This document shows positions 35,809-43,696 of a stretch of DNA of 64,000 bases, piece after piece. The stretch's first letter is position 1, and each line of letters opens with the position of its first letter. The notes under the pieces were generated by a model. That model was given only the letters and a program-made list of their open reading frames with translations, ran no database searches and was not told the DNA's origin. Origin of the DNA: JALNZU01 sp964463695. Its GTDB lineage: Bacteria; Bacteroidota; Bacteroidia; Bacteroidales; F082. The position numbers and the translations under genes were made by a program. The stretch covers positions 1-64,000 of the forward strand of contig CAYXCZ010000020.1 of the NCBI GenBank assembly GCA_964463695.1, read 5' to 3'.

Positions 35809-37242
35809 ATGAAAAGAATTGCACAAGCTTTCCTGATTTTTTTATTTAGTCTGGTCTTATTCCTGCCTGCACAGTCAGCGGATGAGATGCGAAAGATTGA
35901 TAGTTTGAATCAACTCATCAAAAACCAAACTGGACAGGAACGATTGAAATCGCTTATTGTGCTCACAGAAGCTTATCGCCTTGTGAGTTATGATGAGAGT
36001 TTGAAAACAGGGAACGAAGCTGTTAATTATGCTGATGTACAGGGCTTGACAGAGATGAAGGCACTGGTTTTACGCACGCTTGGCCAAAGCGCTCAATGGG
36101 CTGGTGACTTTGATCTTGCCTTTGATTATTATCAGAAATCACTCGACAATTACAGTCGTTTAAACAATCGGTCGGGAATGGCTCACATTTATAACATGAT
36201 GGGCGATTTGAAGAATAATACCTCCGAGTATGATACTGCCTTAGTTTATTTCGAAAAAGTTAATTCTCTTGCTAATGAACTGGGTAACGATACACTAATC
36301 GGAGCTTCATTCCAGAATAGGGGCATTGCGTGGTTTGAAACCGGCAGGCTCAACGAAGCCCATGATGCGTTTTACAGAGCTTCTATTTTATTTGCAAAGC
36401 TGAAGGATTCCATTCCTTATGCACAATCGGTGATGAATATGAGTCAGGTTTTATGGCAGTGGGACCAAAACGATGAAGCTGTAGAAAAACTTCTAACTTC
36501 AATTGGTATAGCTGAACGTCATCAGCAATTGGAAATCCTTTCAAAAGCGTATACTAATCTTGGTTTGATTTATTACTATGATGAAGGCAATTACAGCCTC
36601 GCTTTGGATTATTATTCAAAAGCGTTGAACATTAGGGAACAGAAAGGATATCCAATACCTATCGCAAATATTCTGGTGAATATTGCCAATGTTTATGTTG
36701 CACAAAAAAACTTTCAGGAGGCTTTTCAGAATTATGGTCGCGCCCTGAAAATTTATGATTCTTCCAATGCGGTTCAAGGTATTGTGCGCACCCATTTTCA
36801 TCTTGGTGAGGCACATCATGATAATAAAGAATACAAACTTTCCAATCAACATCTGGAAAAATGCCTCTCCAAAGCTCAGCAATTTGGAATTATCTCCTAC
36901 AATTCCATTGCAACGGACCTCATAATGCAAAACTATATAGCATTGAACGACTTCGCTGCTTTTCAGACCTATTTTCAACAGTACAAAGCAGAAAAAGACA
37001 GTCTTGAAGATGCTTATAATCAGCTCCAGGCCAAAGAAGCAAAGTTTCGGCTGCTTTCAGAGGAGCTGCAACAATTGTCGGATTCAAGAAGAGAAGAGAA
37101 TGAAAAAATCAATCATAAACTACGGACCTACAATTATTTAACAGCTGCTATTATTGGTTTGATTTTGTTTAGTCTTCTGATGTTGCTTATAAGAAGAAGC
37201 GTAAGAAAGGCATACAAAAAGCCTTCGCAGGATGTTGTTTGA
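35809..37242 (+). CDS. Exported TPR protein with C-terminal membrane anchor
   Basis: A 477-residue protein: signal peptide (MKRIAQAFLIFLFSLVLFLP), about eight to nine tetratricopeptide repeats (roughly 50-400), a coiled coil (about 405-440) and one membrane helix (LTAAIIGLILFSLLMLLI) near the C-terminus, ending in a short basic tail. This is the layout of Bacteroidota TPR sensor proteins in which a histidine kinase or LuxR domain normally follows the membrane helix; here only about 20 residues remain, with no output domain. It could be a stand-alone periplasmic scaffold or a truncated sensor. I chose ATG 35809 for the signal peptide. Confidence 0.8.
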   Translation: MKRIAQAFLIFLFSLVLFLPAQSADEMRKIDSLNQLIKNQTGQERLKSLIVLTEAYRLVSYDESLKTGNEAVNYADVQGLTEMKALVLRTLGQSAQWAGDFDLAFDYYQKSLDNYSRLNNRSGMAHIYNMMGDLKNNTSEYDTALVYFEKVNSLANELGNDTLIGASFQNRGIAWFETGRLNEAHDAFYRASILFAKLKDSIPYAQSVMNMSQVLWQWDQNDEAVEKLLTSIGIAERHQQLEILSKAYTNLGLIYYYDEGNYSLALDYYSKALNIREQKGYPIPIANILVNIANVYVAQKNFQEAFQNYGRALKIYDSSNAVQGIVRTHFHLGEAHHDNKEYKLSNQHLEKCLSKAQQFGIISYNSIATDLIMQNYIALNDFAAFQTYFQQYKAEKDSLEDAYNQLQAKEAKFRLLSEELQQLSDSRREENEKINHKLRTYNYLTAAIIGLILFSLLMLLIRRSVRKAYKKPSQDVV

Positions 37243-37323
37243 ATCGATTTTTACACTTGTGAGTTTCGATATATAATAAAGCCCACTACTAACTATTTCA
37301 GACTAATATTAAACAACCACAAC

Positions 37324-38457
37324 ATGAAAAAATTCTATTTAACAAGCTTAATTCTCTTGTTGTTTTATCAGACAACCGTTTTTTGCCAAACAACCTTTAG
37401 CTTTCAACATAATGGAATTAACCGCACCTATATTTTATTTGTTCCAGAAAACAATGTAAAAGGAGAGGCTATGCCACTGTTACTGGCTTTGCATGGCTTT
37501 ACTCAAAACGGACAAACTATGATGCAACTTTCTGGTTTCAATGATCTTGCAAGTGAATATAATTTCGTGGTGGCTTATCCTTACGGTGTTGGAACATCTT
37601 GGAATGTTGGAGTTACCGGAGGTTCAACCGCAGATGATGTTGGTTTTTTAAGTGTGTTGATTGACAGTATAGCCATGAAAACAACGATTGACCAGAATAG
37701 GGTATATGCAACTGGTTTTTCCAACGGGGGATTCATGTCGTACCGTCTTGCTTGCGAGGCTTCAACAAGGATTGCTGCAATAGCCTCTGTTGCAGGTACG
37801 ATGGCCGTTGCAACCGCAAACGCATGTTTTGCCGAGAGGGCTGTTCCGGTTATGCATATACATGGGACCAGCGATTTTATTGTGCCTTACAACGGAAATG
37901 GCAGTTTTCAATCGGTAAATGCAACTATGGAATACTGGAACACACAGAACGGTTGTCCATCGGATCCCACGTTATTTACCTACCCTGATATCGTTTCAGA
38001 AGGATCGACAGTAGAGGCATCAGTTTGGGATTCATGTAATAATGAAACAGAAAACAGGTTGTTGAGAATCATTAATGGAGGCCATACTTGGCCTGGAAAT
38101 TCAGGCTCAGGAGGCATTGGAATAACAAATATGGATATAAGCGCTTCAGCTGAGATATGGACTTTTTTGAGTCGCTTTAGTTTGAGTTCCCCGGTTGGGA
38201 TTACTACATTTCACGGTAAGCAACCGTTTACAGTAACACCAAATCCTTATAGTAGCGGCTTGCTTTCTCTTTTTTGCGATGCCACCGAAGCAACATTGAA
38301 AATTGTTGATATTCATGGAAGACTGAGAGTTTCGCGCCAAATTAATTTTAGTAACGGTAAAGCCTTCTATAATCCAGAACCACTTGAAAAGGGGCTTTAT
38401 TTGTTAGTCCTTTCAACCGGGAAAACACAAAGCAGCACGAAACTGATAGTATGGTAG
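37324..38457 (+). CDS. Secreted polyhydroxybutyrate depolymerase/feruloyl-esterase-like protein, T9SS
   Basis: A 377-residue exported esterase of the LpqC/PHB-depolymerase family. Signal peptide 1-21; oxyanion region PLLLALHGFTQNGQ; nucleophile Ser133 in TGFSNGGFMSY; likely Asp in HIHGTSDFIVPY; likely His in INGGHTWPG. The C-terminus (about 300-377) with VTPNPYSSGLLSLF and LEKGLYLLVLS is a T9SS sorting domain, so the enzyme is destined for the surface or medium. The polymer or ester attacked is unknown. Confidence 0.88.
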   Translation: MKKFYLTSLILLLFYQTTVFCQTTFSFQHNGINRTYILFVPENNVKGEAMPLLLALHGFTQNGQTMMQLSGFNDLASEYNFVVAYPYGVGTSWNVGVTGGSTADDVGFLSVLIDSIAMKTTIDQNRVYATGFSNGGFMSYRLACEASTRIAAIASVAGTMAVATANACFAERAVPVMHIHGTSDFIVPYNGNGSFQSVNATMEYWNTQNGCPSDPTLFTYPDIVSEGSTVEASVWDSCNNETENRLLRIINGGHTWPGNSGSGGIGITNMDISASAEIWTFLSRFSLSSPVGITTFHGKQPFTVTPNPYSSGLLSLFCDATEATLKIVDIHGRLRVSRQINFSNGKAFYNPEPLEKGLYLLVLSTGKTQSSTKLIVW

Positions 38458-38543
38458 ATTGAGAGACTTAGCAAGGTTTTTGAATATAAGATGCTACAAA
38501 ACAATATCATAGCAATTTGTAAAAAAAACCTTGATTACAACAA

Positions 38544-38571
38544 AAAAGCCGGAACAATTTGCCCGGCTTTT
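38544..38571. terminator. Bidirectional terminator between convergent genes
   Basis: AAAAGCCGG (38544-38552) pairs with CCGGCTTTT (38563-38571). It lies between the depolymerase-like gene and queA and suits both. Confidence 0.75.
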
Positions 38572-38593
38572 GAATTTATACTTTTGGAGGTAA

Positions 38594-39643
38594 TTACAGA
38601 ATGAGCATAGCGTCGCCGTATGTGAAAAAGCGATACTTTTCGGCAACAGCTTCTTTGTAGGCACGCATCAGGAAATCGTAATCCGCGAAAGCGGCCACTT
38701 GCATCATCATAGGTGATTTTGGCATATGGAAATTTGTTACCATAGCATCAGCCATACCGAAATCGTAAGGAGGAAAGATAAAACGATTCGTCCAGCCTTT
38801 GTATGGTTTGATACGACCTGCAATCGTAACTGCCGTCTCAAGAGCCTTCATTGTGGTTGTCCCAACTGCAACAATGCTGTTGCCGCGGGCCTTACCTTCA
38901 TTAATAGCCTGAGCGTTTGTTTCATCGATATACATTTCTTCAGAATCCATTTTATGTTTTGTAAGGTCTTCAACCTCAATGGTTCGGAAGTTGCCCATCC
39001 CCGTGTGAAGTGTTACTTCGGCAAAAGAAACACCAATAAGCTCGAGTCTTTTCATCAGTTCGCGGCTGAAGTGCAGACCTGCAGTTGGGGCAGCAATTGC
39101 GCCTTCGTGTTTGGCAAAAATAGTTTGATAGCGTTCGGCATCTTCTGGTTCAACTTCTCTTTCATGAATTTTGGGCAAGGGTGTTTTGCCAAGTGAATAG
39201 ATTGTTTTCTTAAATTCTTCGTAAGGGCCATCGAATAAGAAACGCAGTGTCCTTCCACGGGAAGTTGTGTTGTCAATAACTTCGGCAACTAACGATTCGT
39301 CATCGCCGAAATAGAGTTTGTTGCCGATACGGATTTTACGTGCAGGATCAACGAGCACATCCCATAAGCGGCTTTCGCGGTTGAGTTCCCGCAAAAGGAA
39401 CACTTCGATTTTTGCACCAGTTTTTTCCTTTTCGCCATACAAACGGGCAGGAAATACCTTTGTGTTGTTCAAAACGAAGATGTCGCCATCTCTGAAGTAT
39501 TCCAGGATGTCTTTAAAGATGCGGTGTTCAATGGTTTGATCTTTACGATTCAAAACCATGAGCCGTGACTCATCTCTGTTTTTTGGAGGGTGACTTGCAA
39601 TAAGATTTGCGGGCAGGTTAAACCTGAATTGAGATAGTTTCAT
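38594..39643 (-). CDS. queA: S-adenosylmethionine:tRNA ribosyltransferase-isomerase
   Basis: A 349-residue enzyme that adds the epoxycyclopentane ring in queuosine synthesis on tRNA. It begins MKLSQFRFNLPANLIASHPP and carries the family blocks VLNNTKVFPARLYG, GAIAAPTAGLHFS and FAEVTLHTGMGNFR, ending YGDAMLIL. Length is normal. A -7 box lies at 39722-39729. It is the last gene of a minus-strand group with truB, uppP and the DUF3098 gene. Confidence 0.96.
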   Translation of the reverse strand: MKLSQFRFNLPANLIASHPPKNRDESRLMVLNRKDQTIEHRIFKDILEYFRDGDIFVLNNTKVFPARLYGEKEKTGAKIEVFLLRELNRESRLWDVLVDPARKIRIGNKLYFGDDESLVAEVIDNTTSRGRTLRFLFDGPYEEFKKTIYSLGKTPLPKIHEREVEPEDAERYQTIFAKHEGAIAAPTAGLHFSRELMKRLELIGVSFAEVTLHTGMGNFRTIEVEDLTKHKMDSEEMYIDETNAQAINEGKARGNSIVAVGTTTMKALETAVTIAGRIKPYKGWTNRFIFPPYDFGMADAMVTNFHMPKSPMMMQVAAFADYDFLMRAYKEAVAEKYRFFTYGDAMLIL

Positions 39644-39721
39644 TTGCTTAATCTTTAATTTACCAACTTGATTTTAAAAAAATCCACCAACTTTTTTAAG
39701 CATTTTAAGGAGTGAAGGCCG

Positions 39722-39729
39722 CAAAGGTA
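39722..39729 (-). promoter_or_regulatory. -7 promoter box of queA
   Basis: Minus-strand TACCTTTG, a full TAnnTTTG match, 79 bases before the queA ATG. Confidence 0.5.
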
Positions 39730-39788
39730 ATTCAGCAGAGAGGCGATGTCAAGAGGAGAATGTAAAAAATGGCTTGATCACTTGGAAC

Positions 39789-40541
39789 TTATGTCAAAGA
39801 AGATCCATTTTCTGAAGCTGAAACCGTTTCTTGCCCAGCAATATTTTGTGGGTTTTGAGAGGCTAACAACTCTCTTAACTGCTCGAGGCTAAGGGCATTT
39901 TCAACAGAGAATTTACCAATATGGGTGCGGCGAAGTGCAGTCAGGCAGGCTCCATTTTGAAGTGATTTACCAAAATCATGTGCCAGGCTTCTTATATATG
40001 TTCCTTTAGTACAGTCAATTACAAAATCAACATCAGGAATTTGAATGTTATCCAGTTCAAAGCGGCTTATGGTGACAACACGAGGTTGTAACTTTACCTC
40101 TTGCTGTTTTCGAGCATAATTGAAAGCCCTTTTTCCATCAATTTTTATGGCCGAAAAAATTGGTGGAAACTGGGAGATGGTACCAGTGAAAATTTTTCTG
40201 GCTTGCTGAAGTGATTCTTGTGTCAGGTGGTCGGTCGGGAAGGTTTCATCAGCTTCAGTTTCCAGATCAAAGGAAGGGGTTGTCATCCCAAGACGTAAGG
40301 TACCGGTATAAGTTTTATCCTGATCCTGAAACGATTGAATCTGTTTTGTCATCTTTCCTGTACAGACGATGAGCAGTCCGGTGGCAAGAGGATCAAGTGT
40401 TCCTGCATGCCCAACTTTAAGTTTTGGAATGTGTAAGTGCCTGCGAATGAGTACTCTTAAATGATTTACAACATCAAAGGAAGTCCAGCCAACGGGCTTG
40501 TCAATGAGCAATAGTTCGCCCGCTTCAAAATCAAACTGCAT
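39789..40541 (-). CDS. truB: tRNA pseudouridine-55 synthase
   Basis: A 250-residue enzyme making pseudouridine 55 in the T-loop of tRNAs. Signature VDKPVGWTSFDVV-type start (LLIDKPVGWTSFDVVNHL) and KVGHAGTLDPLATGLL with catalytic Asp50; DCTKGTYIRSLAHDFG follows. The start overlaps the uppP stop by one base (TAATG), so the two are coupled. Length matches the short Bacteroidota form. Confidence 0.96.
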   Translation of the reverse strand: MQFDFEAGELLLIDKPVGWTSFDVVNHLRVLIRRHLHIPKLKVGHAGTLDPLATGLLIVCTGKMTKQIQSFQDQDKTYTGTLRLGMTTPSFDLETEADETFPTDHLTQESLQQARKIFTGTISQFPPIFSAIKIDGKRAFNYARKQQEVKLQPRVVTISRFELDNIQIPDVDFVIDCTKGTYIRSLAHDFGKSLQNGACLTALRRTHIGKFSVENALSLEQLRELLASQNPQNIAGQETVSASENGSSLT

Positions 40542-41320
40542 TAAACAACACTTAATTCATAACCAAGGGCTACCATTAGGAGAATGATAAGACCAACAAT
40601 AATTCTGTAATAACCAAAATACTTGAATCCATAACGGGTAAGAAGGCTGATGAAAGTTTTGATGGCAATTAATGCTACCACAAAAGCAACCAGATTACCC
40701 AAAAGAAGGATGTTGATATGTGATGCTTCGATGCTTTGATAATTTTGCAGGAGCTTGTATCCGGCAGCGGCAAACATCGTTGGTACGGCAAGAAAGAATG
40801 AAAATTCGGCGGCTGTTTTTCGGTCGAGATTTTGAGTCATACCGCCAATAATGGTAGCTGCTGACCTCGATACACCTGGTATCATGGCAATGCACTGGTA
40901 AAGCCCGATTTTAAAAGCTGAAGGGTAACTAATTTGTTGGCTTTTAGCTGGTTTTTGAAACCATTTGTCAACAAAAACCAATACAATACCGCCCAATACA
41001 AGCATAACAGCAACCACAACCACATTTTCAAGCATTTGATCAATAAAATCACTTGCAAGAAAACCAATAACTGCGGCTGGAATGAAAGCTATAAAAAGCG
41101 TGTAGTAAAACTTCATGCTCTGAAAAAACCGTTTCCAATATAACACTACCACAGCCAAAATGGCTCCAAACTGAATATTTACAGTAAATGCTTTGACAAA
41201 ATCATTGATTTCCATTCCAAGCAACTCCTGTGTAATAATCATATGGCCAGTAGAAGAAACCGGAAGAAATTCTGTCAGGCCTTCGACAATAGCAATAATA
41301 ATGGCTTCAAAAATACTCAT
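40541..41320 (-). CDS. uppP: Undecaprenyl-diphosphate phosphatase
   Basis: A 259-residue inner-membrane enzyme (BacA/UppP) that recycles the lipid carrier for wall synthesis and gives bacitracin tolerance. Both active-site motifs are present: EGLTEFLPVSSTGHMII near the N-terminus and IPGVSRSAATIIGGM in the middle. About seven to eight membrane helices. The gene sits between a DUF3098 gene (2 bases apart) and truB (1-base overlap), the usual Bacteroidota order. Confidence 0.96.
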   Translation of the reverse strand: MSIFEAIIIAIVEGLTEFLPVSSTGHMIITQELLGMEINDFVKAFTVNIQFGAILAVVVLYWKRFFQSMKFYYTLFIAFIPAAVIGFLASDFIDQMLENVVVVAVMLVLGGIVLVFVDKWFQKPAKSQQISYPSAFKIGLYQCIAMIPGVSRSAATIIGGMTQNLDRKTAAEFSFFLAVPTMFAAAGYKLLQNYQSIEASHINILLLGNLVAFVVALIAIKTFISLLTRYGFKYFGYYRIIVGLIILLMVALGYELSVV

Positions 41321-41322
41321 AA

Positions 41323-41589
41323 TCAGTTCTTTGGCTTCTTCATAATGGCATATATCTCGATGACATAGCCTGCAAGAACAAGTAAAGGAGCTAATGTAAG
41401 ACGCTGGAAACTAAAGATACCTTTGCTAAAAACATCGGGATCATTTGAGCCACCACCTGCCATGAGTAAAAAACCAATAACGATAAATGCCAAACCTATG
41501 ATCACCCATTTGTAATTTTCACGATCAAAAGCAAATTGACGTTCATCTGCGGGTTCGGTTGAAACCGGTTTAGTGTTTTTTGTTGACAT
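41323..41589 (-). CDS. DUF3098 small membrane protein
   Basis: An 88-residue protein with two membrane helices (WVIIGLAFIVIGFLLMAGG and LAPLLVLAGYVIEIYAIM) separated by GSNDPDVFSKGIFSFQR, the hallmark of DUF3098. Function unknown. In Bacteroidota it is commonly found between ftsX and uppP; here ftsX is not upstream, so the group is split. It heads the DUF3098-uppP-truB transcript, with a -7 box at 41607-41614. Confidence 0.88.
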   Translation of the reverse strand: MSTKNTKPVSTEPADERQFAFDRENYKWVIIGLAFIVIGFLLMAGGGSNDPDVFSKGIFSFQRLTLAPLLVLAGYVIEIYAIMKKPKN

Positions 41590-41606
41590 TTTCAGTGAAT
41601 TTGAAG

Positions 41607-41614
41607 CAAAATTA
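41607..41614 (-). promoter_or_regulatory. -7 promoter box of DUF3098-uppP-truB
   Basis: Minus-strand TAATTTTG, a full TAnnTTTG match, 18 bases before the ATG at 41589. Confidence 0.5.
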
Positions 41615-41861
41615 ATTGTTTTTCCCGTTCAAACCTTGTTTTTGCTTTTTTTATGAAGAGTTTTCGAACTGAGTCAGGTATTTTCGTTCAAAATTTTGTT
41701 TAAACTGCATTGCAATTATTGCTATACGTTTCAATAGCGTAGAAACAAATTTTTCAATAATTCAACTTTATTCTTTTTTGAATGACATTTTTTTGGACAG
41801 CAATATCTGATTTGCAGAATTTAGAATGATTTAAAATAGTGATATCTAAAATTACCACTTA

Positions 41862-41875
41862 TTGACATAAATCAA
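41862..41875. promoter_or_regulatory. FNR/Crp-type box TTGAC-N4-ATCAA
   Basis: Nine of ten positions match the FNR consensus TTGAT-N4-ATCAA. It ends one base before the -7 box (41877-41884) of an FNR-like gene, where a bound dimer would block the promoter; autoregulation is inferred. Confidence 0.5.
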
Positions 41876-41876
41876 C

Positions 41877-41884
41877 TATTTTTG
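41877..41884 (+). promoter_or_regulatory. -7 promoter box of the FNR-like gene
   Basis: TATTTTTG matches TAnnTTTG, 36 bases before the ATG at 41920. Confidence 0.55.
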
Positions 41885-41919
41885 TACTTTAGATCAATTC
41901 TTATTAATAGAAATATTCA

Positions 41920-42621
41920 ATGATTAATATAAAATCAGATAAATGTATCAGCTGTGAAATTTGCAACGAACGCTCACCATTGTTTAGTCTCCTGACCAAA
42001 GATGAGTTATCGGTGATGAATGCAGGTCGTTTTGAGGTTCATTTTGAAGCCGGTGAAACAATTGTTAAACAAGGCACTTCTGCCAATCATATGATGGTAC
42101 TTACCCAGGGAATAGCCAAGCTTTTTCTTGAAGGAATTGACAAGCGCAACCTTATTCTTGACCTGATTTTACCTTGGAAATTGTTCGGTGGCCCGGGTTT
42201 ATTTACCGACATGCGTTACCATTACAGCGTTGTAGCACTACAAGAGTCAACCGCATGTTTTATTGCTGCGGATAATGTCAGGCAAGTTATACGGACTAAC
42301 CCAGATTTTGCAGAATCTATTTTGAGGCATTGTAATCGTAATAGTGCAGCAAACTTCGACAGATTGATCAGCTTAACGCAAAAACAAATGCCTGGCAGAC
42401 TCGCTGACACGCTGCTGTATCTGAACACAGAAATATTTCATAACAAATCGTTTAATTTACCAATTACGCGTCTTGAGCTAGGTGAGATGTCGAATATGAC
42501 AAAAGAGAGCGTTACCCGTATTCTGAAAGAATTTGAATCGGAAGCAATTTTAAAACTAGAAGGAAAATCAGTTAATATTTTAAAACTGGAAACACTTCAG
42601 GAAATATCGTTACGGGGCTAA
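41920..42621 (+). CDS. Crp/Fnr-family regulator with N-terminal CxxCxxC
   Basis: A 233-residue transcription factor: cyclic-nucleotide-binding-type beta roll (about 20-140), dimer helix, and C-terminal Crp winged helix with recognition region LELGEMSNMTKESVTRILKEFE. Unlike a plain Crp, it has Cys9, Cys12 and Cys15 near the N-terminus (CISCEIC) and Cys113 in the beta roll. Three clustered cysteines plus one distant is the arrangement by which FNR holds an oxygen-labile [4Fe-4S] cluster, though the spacing differs from E. coli FNR. An oxygen or redox sensor is therefore plausible. An FNR-type box overlaps its promoter region. The next gene on the plus side is convergent. Confidence 0.88.
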   Translation: MINIKSDKCISCEICNERSPLFSLLTKDELSVMNAGRFEVHFEAGETIVKQGTSANHMMVLTQGIAKLFLEGIDKRNLILDLILPWKLFGGPGLFTDMRYHYSVVALQESTACFIAADNVRQVIRTNPDFAESILRHCNRNSAANFDRLISLTQKQMPGRLADTLLYLNTEIFHNKSFNLPITRLELGEMSNMTKESVTRILKEFESEAILKLEGKSVNILKLETLQEISLRG

Positions 42622-42625
42622 ACAA

Positions 42626-43678
42626 CTAGCAATAATGCCCGTTATAGATCGGTTCTTCGAGTAAACGCTTTAACAAACATGCTTGATTTTTAGCCCTGTC
42701 AAGATTGTGCATTGGATATTTTATTGTGTAATAACTATCGTTTTGTAAAAAATCTGTCATAAATCTTAGTGCCTGCATATATACGAGCATCAATCCTGCA
42801 AAAGAGGCGTTTTCTTTTTCTATAGGTGTAATATCTTTAATACCAGATATGTAATTAAATATTAATCCTTCGAGGATTTCTCTGCGTATGATGATTTTGG
42901 ATGTGTCACGCTCATCCTCACCAACAGGGGATGCCATGCTTCGAATCATATCACCTAAATCAGAAAGTAGTGTTCCGGGCATCATCGTGTCCAGATCAAT
43001 TACACATTTTACATTTTCTCCTTTTGTGTCGAATAAGAGGTTACTTATTTTGGCATCCATATGAACGATGCGCAATGGGAGATGATGAATGATAGAAACG
43101 TAATGGTCGGTTATCCATCTGTTTGCATGAAGTTCTGATAAAGTTGCGGATGCAGATTCAAGTCTTTCGGTAGATGCTGTTTTTAAAGCATCATCAAATT
43201 GCTGTTGTCTCCAGGCAAGATTGTGAAAATCATTCAATATCGTATGAAATTGGCTGGCATCTATACCACGAAGAAGCGAGGTAAATTCAGCAAATGCTGC
43301 AGCTGCCAGTATTGCCTGTTTTTCGGAAGAAACAGTTTCAAGACATTGACTTTGATCTACATAGAATATTAATCTCCAATATTTTTGATGGTTATCTTTA
43401 TAAAACCACTTCCCGCTAAGTGTTGGTAAGTATTCCATCATTGAGTAACCGGGATGGTTTTTTTGAAGGTGATTTTTTGCAAGTAGCCAATTTTCAACAA
43501 TATGCAATGGCTCTTTAAAGACGGAAGTGTTTATTTGCTGAAGAATGAATTTTGTGCCTTGTTCTGTTTTTACAAGGAATGTTTTGTTGATATTGCCTGA
43601 ACCATATGGTTGAATGCTTTCATAATCAAGCGATATTCCATATGCTTGTAGAATCGTTGAAAAGTTGTTTTCCATCAT
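42626..43678 (-). CDS. NahK-like N-acetylhexosamine 1-kinase
   Basis: A 350-residue aminoglycoside-phosphotransferase-fold kinase closest in motif to NahK, which phosphorylates GalNAc/GlcNAc at C1. Motifs: GSGNINKTFLV (phosphate loop), FILQQIN, catalytic HMDAKISNLLFD and metal-binding CVIDLDTMMPGTLLSDLGD. It starts 18 bases after the GH109 gene. Together they form a salvage route: a glycosidase releases GalNAc and this kinase makes GalNAc-1-phosphate. The kinase family is firm; the precise sugar is inferred from context. Confidence 0.85.
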   Translation of the reverse strand: MMENNFSTILQAYGISLDYESIQPYGSGNINKTFLVKTEQGTKFILQQINTSVFKEPLHIVENWLLAKNHLQKNHPGYSMMEYLPTLSGKWFYKDNHQKYWRLIFYVDQSQCLETVSSEKQAILAAAAFAEFTSLLRGIDASQFHTILNDFHNLAWRQQQFDDALKTASTERLESASATLSELHANRWITDHYVSIIHHLPLRIVHMDAKISNLLFDTKGENVKCVIDLDTMMPGTLLSDLGDMIRSMASPVGEDERDTSKIIIRREILEGLIFNYISGIKDITPIEKENASFAGLMLVYMQALRFMTDFLQNDSYYTIKYPMHNLDRAKNQACLLKRLLEEPIYNGHYC

Positions 43679-43696
43679 AATTTGTTCAGCAAAAAA

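Larger units (their letters stand above)
41590..41919. other. Divergent promoter region between DUF3098 and FNR-like genes
   Basis: 330 AT-rich bases with outward promoters at both ends and an FNR-like box at 41862-41875. The middle shows nothing I can name. Confidence 0.5.
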
